Below, piece after piece: positions 26,757 through 28,165 of a DNA stretch of 28,165 nt. The translations under genes were made by a program, and so were the position numbers. The DNA comes from an uncultured Aquincola sp. (GTDB lineage Bacteria > Pseudomonadota > Gammaproteobacteria > Burkholderiales > Burkholderiaceae). Every line of letters starts with the position of its first letter. Position 1 is the first letter of the stretch. The notes below the pieces were generated by a model that did no database searches, was not told the origin of the DNA, and saw only the letters and a program-made list of their open reading frames with translations. Location of the stretch: positions 1 through 28,165 of the forward strand of contig CAKZXL010000075.1 of the NCBI GenBank assembly GCA_937883885.1, given 5' to 3'.

Positions 26757-26777
26757 GTTGACACGCGCGAATGCAAC
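26757..26777 (-). repeat. Right terminal recombination-site-like motif (inverted)
   Basis: Read on the minus strand, this 21-base stretch has the form GTTGnATTC, four spacer bases, GTGTCAAC, matching the left end except for one spacer base and a few substitutions. It too has an inner palindrome around GTCA (CGCGT-GTCA-ACGCG on the minus strand). It is separated from the right CATCCCT by CTAA. Confidence 0.6.
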
Positions 26778-26781
26778 CTAA

Positions 26782-26788
26782 CATCCCT
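26782..26788 (+). repeat. 7-bp direct repeat, right copy (CATCCCT)
   Basis: Identical to the left copy and directly followed by the resumed reading frame of the sbcC-like gene. In that frame a TAA (26779-26781) stands immediately before it, so the frame is closed on the element side. Confidence 0.75.
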
Positions 26789-28165
26789 ACCTGACCATGC
26801 CGTCGCGGGCGGCGCAGGCCGGGCCGGGCGGCTTCTCGTACTACGACCAGGTCTGTCTGCCCGAGAACGAGAAGGACCTGCACTGGGCGCACGCAGGGAG
26901 CTGCTACCGATCGCAGGTGGTCATCCGCATGGACGGCCGCGCCGCAAGCCGTCGCAAGACCGAGGCCTATCTGCTGACTCTGGATGACGCCGGCAAGTGG
27001 TCTCCCGCCGCGCTGCCCGATGGCATGGTCTCCGATGGCAAGGTCGAGACCTATGCGCGATGCATCGAGGCCATCTGCGGGCCGGCGGAGACCTTCTTCA
27101 CGTCGGTCTTCTCGGCACAAGGCAAGCGGCAGCTCAGCACCTACCGCAATGGCGAGATCAAGGCCCTGCTGGCCGATCTGCTGGGGCAGGAGGACATCCG
27201 AGCGCTCGGTCAGAAGGCGGGCGAGACGGCGCGGCAGCTGAAGGCGGCACTGGCGGCGTTGCGCGCTGAAGCGACCGCGTTCGATGCCGAGCGCCGGCGG
27301 TTGGAGGAAGACGCCCGTCGCTGGCAGGGCGCGGACGAGAGGGTCAAGGCGGCGCAAGCCAGCCGGCAGGCAGCCCATGAACAACGGGAGGCTGCGCGAA
27401 CGCACGAGGCGTCATTGATGGCCCTGCAGGAGCAGGCGAAGGCCATCGAGCGCCGGCGAGCGCAGTTGATGGATGACCTGGCCGGCGCCCGTGCCGTGGG
27501 TGATCGCACCCTGCAGGACCTGCGCGCGCAGGATCGGGAGGCAGCGGATCGGCTCGCACGGCTCGACAGCCGTGTGGCGCAGCGTGTCGCGCAGGCCAGG
27601 GCGCAGCGCGAACGACTGGAGGTCCGCATCCGGTCCCTGCAGCGGGTGCTGGCGGACGAGGCCGTGGTGGCACGAGCCGGCCGCCGTCTGCCGCTGGCGA
27701 CAGAGGTGGTGCGTCGCCGCGAGGACCGAGTGCTCGCGCTTCGGGATGCCGTCCAGGACCTTGCGCGTCGTCGCGATGCCGTCGCAGGGCTCGGGCAGCG
27801 GCTGGCATCGCTTGAGCGCGAGGCGGGGCAGGCGGCGCTCCAAGCGGAGGACCTGAGTCGCCGCCTGGCCCTGAGCGACCGGGTGCCCTGCAGTGGCATG
27901 ACCATGCAGGGGCAATGCTCCCTGCTGTCGGACGCGCGCGAAGCGGCCGCGCTGGCGCCGAGCGCCCAGCAGCGCATCCGTCAACTCGCTGCGGAGCGAG
28001 ACAGTCTTCGGCTTGAACTGCAAGCCCTGCAAGAGGCGGTGGGCCTCAACGTCGACGCACCGCAGGGCCTGAGCCGGGCCGAGTGCCAGTCGAGGCGAGC
28101 CCTGGCCCGTCAGACGGCCTATGCCGCCTTGGCTGCGCGCGGGGCGGAGATGCGCCAAGCGCGCG
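26789..28165 (+). pseudogene. SbcC-like ATPase, 3' part (host copy, resumes after the element)
   Basis: In frame with the fragment at 14606 across the element, this stretch codes for 458 residues without a stop up to the window end and continues beyond it. It begins Tyr-Leu-Thr-Met-Pro-Ser, then GGFSYYDQVCLPENEKDLHW, CYRSQVVIR, ETFFTSVFSAQGKRQLSTYR and LLADLLGQEDIRALGQ, all shared with the carried copy at 18226. A long coiled coil follows, with VPCSGMTMQGQC (C-x8-C) at the tip. The first in-frame ATG is at 26797; translation from it would give an ATPase without Walker A. Confidence 0.9.

Overview
The window is GC-rich DNA (roughly two thirds G+C by eye) whose gene families (CopK, a CopI-like cupredoxin, a Tn21/Tn501-type mer operon, DUF1173) point to a betaproteobacterium, probably Burkholderiales or a close relative, and to an integrative element or genomic island rather than core chromosome. 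No rRNA, tRNA or CRISPR array was seen. All family names come from reading the sequence; no database search was run.

Layout. (1) 1-4664: the tail of a gene resembling a PD-(D/E)XK nuclease, then a P2A (Ca2+-type) P-type ATPase whose stop overlaps the GTG start of an AraC-family regulator. (2) 4637-7149, minus strand: a molybdopterin oxidoreductase with an N-terminal membrane domain, followed by an alpha/beta hydrolase with an Asp nucleophile. (3) 7445-8721, plus strand: a periplasmic copper cluster (CopK-like, type I cupredoxin, CusF-like), with a CopR/CzcR-like palindrome in the divergent promoter region. (4) 8888-10565: a graveyard. A thioredoxin-reductase-like fragment is joined to an epimerase lacking its N terminus, which is joined to the back half of merT, followed by broken merP and GDCCVxC genes. 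(5) 10698-14782: an accessory cluster DUF1173 - gp3-like protein - SbcD-like phosphoesterase - SbcC-like ATPase, the last three linked by ATGA overlaps.

The main discovery is that this sbcC-like gene is split. Its first 56 codons end at 14774 and the rest resumes in frame at 26789. Between them lies a 12,014-bp element (14775-26788) flanked by the 7-bp direct repeat CATCCCT and bounded by related inverted terminal motifs. Deleting it with one repeat copy restores the reading frame exactly. The element carries (a) a mer operon merR / merT-merP-merC-merA with a textbook MerR promoter, (b) a complete sbcC-like gene closely related to the one it interrupts but different at the target site, (c) a short unknown gene behind a promoter with the 19-bp spacer typical of MerR-family control, and (d) a leftward operon of a TOPRIM/CHC2-like N-terminal protein, three tyrosine recombinases and a TnpC-like protein, in Tn554-like style.

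How it may work together (inference): the recombinase operon moves the element into a fixed place just behind the Walker A motif of an sbcC-like gene, mercury resistance is selectable cargo, and the carried sbcC copy could restore an SbcD partner to the host cluster while lacking the target sequence. If the element recurs in the same place elsewhere, this is a target-gene-replacing transposon family.
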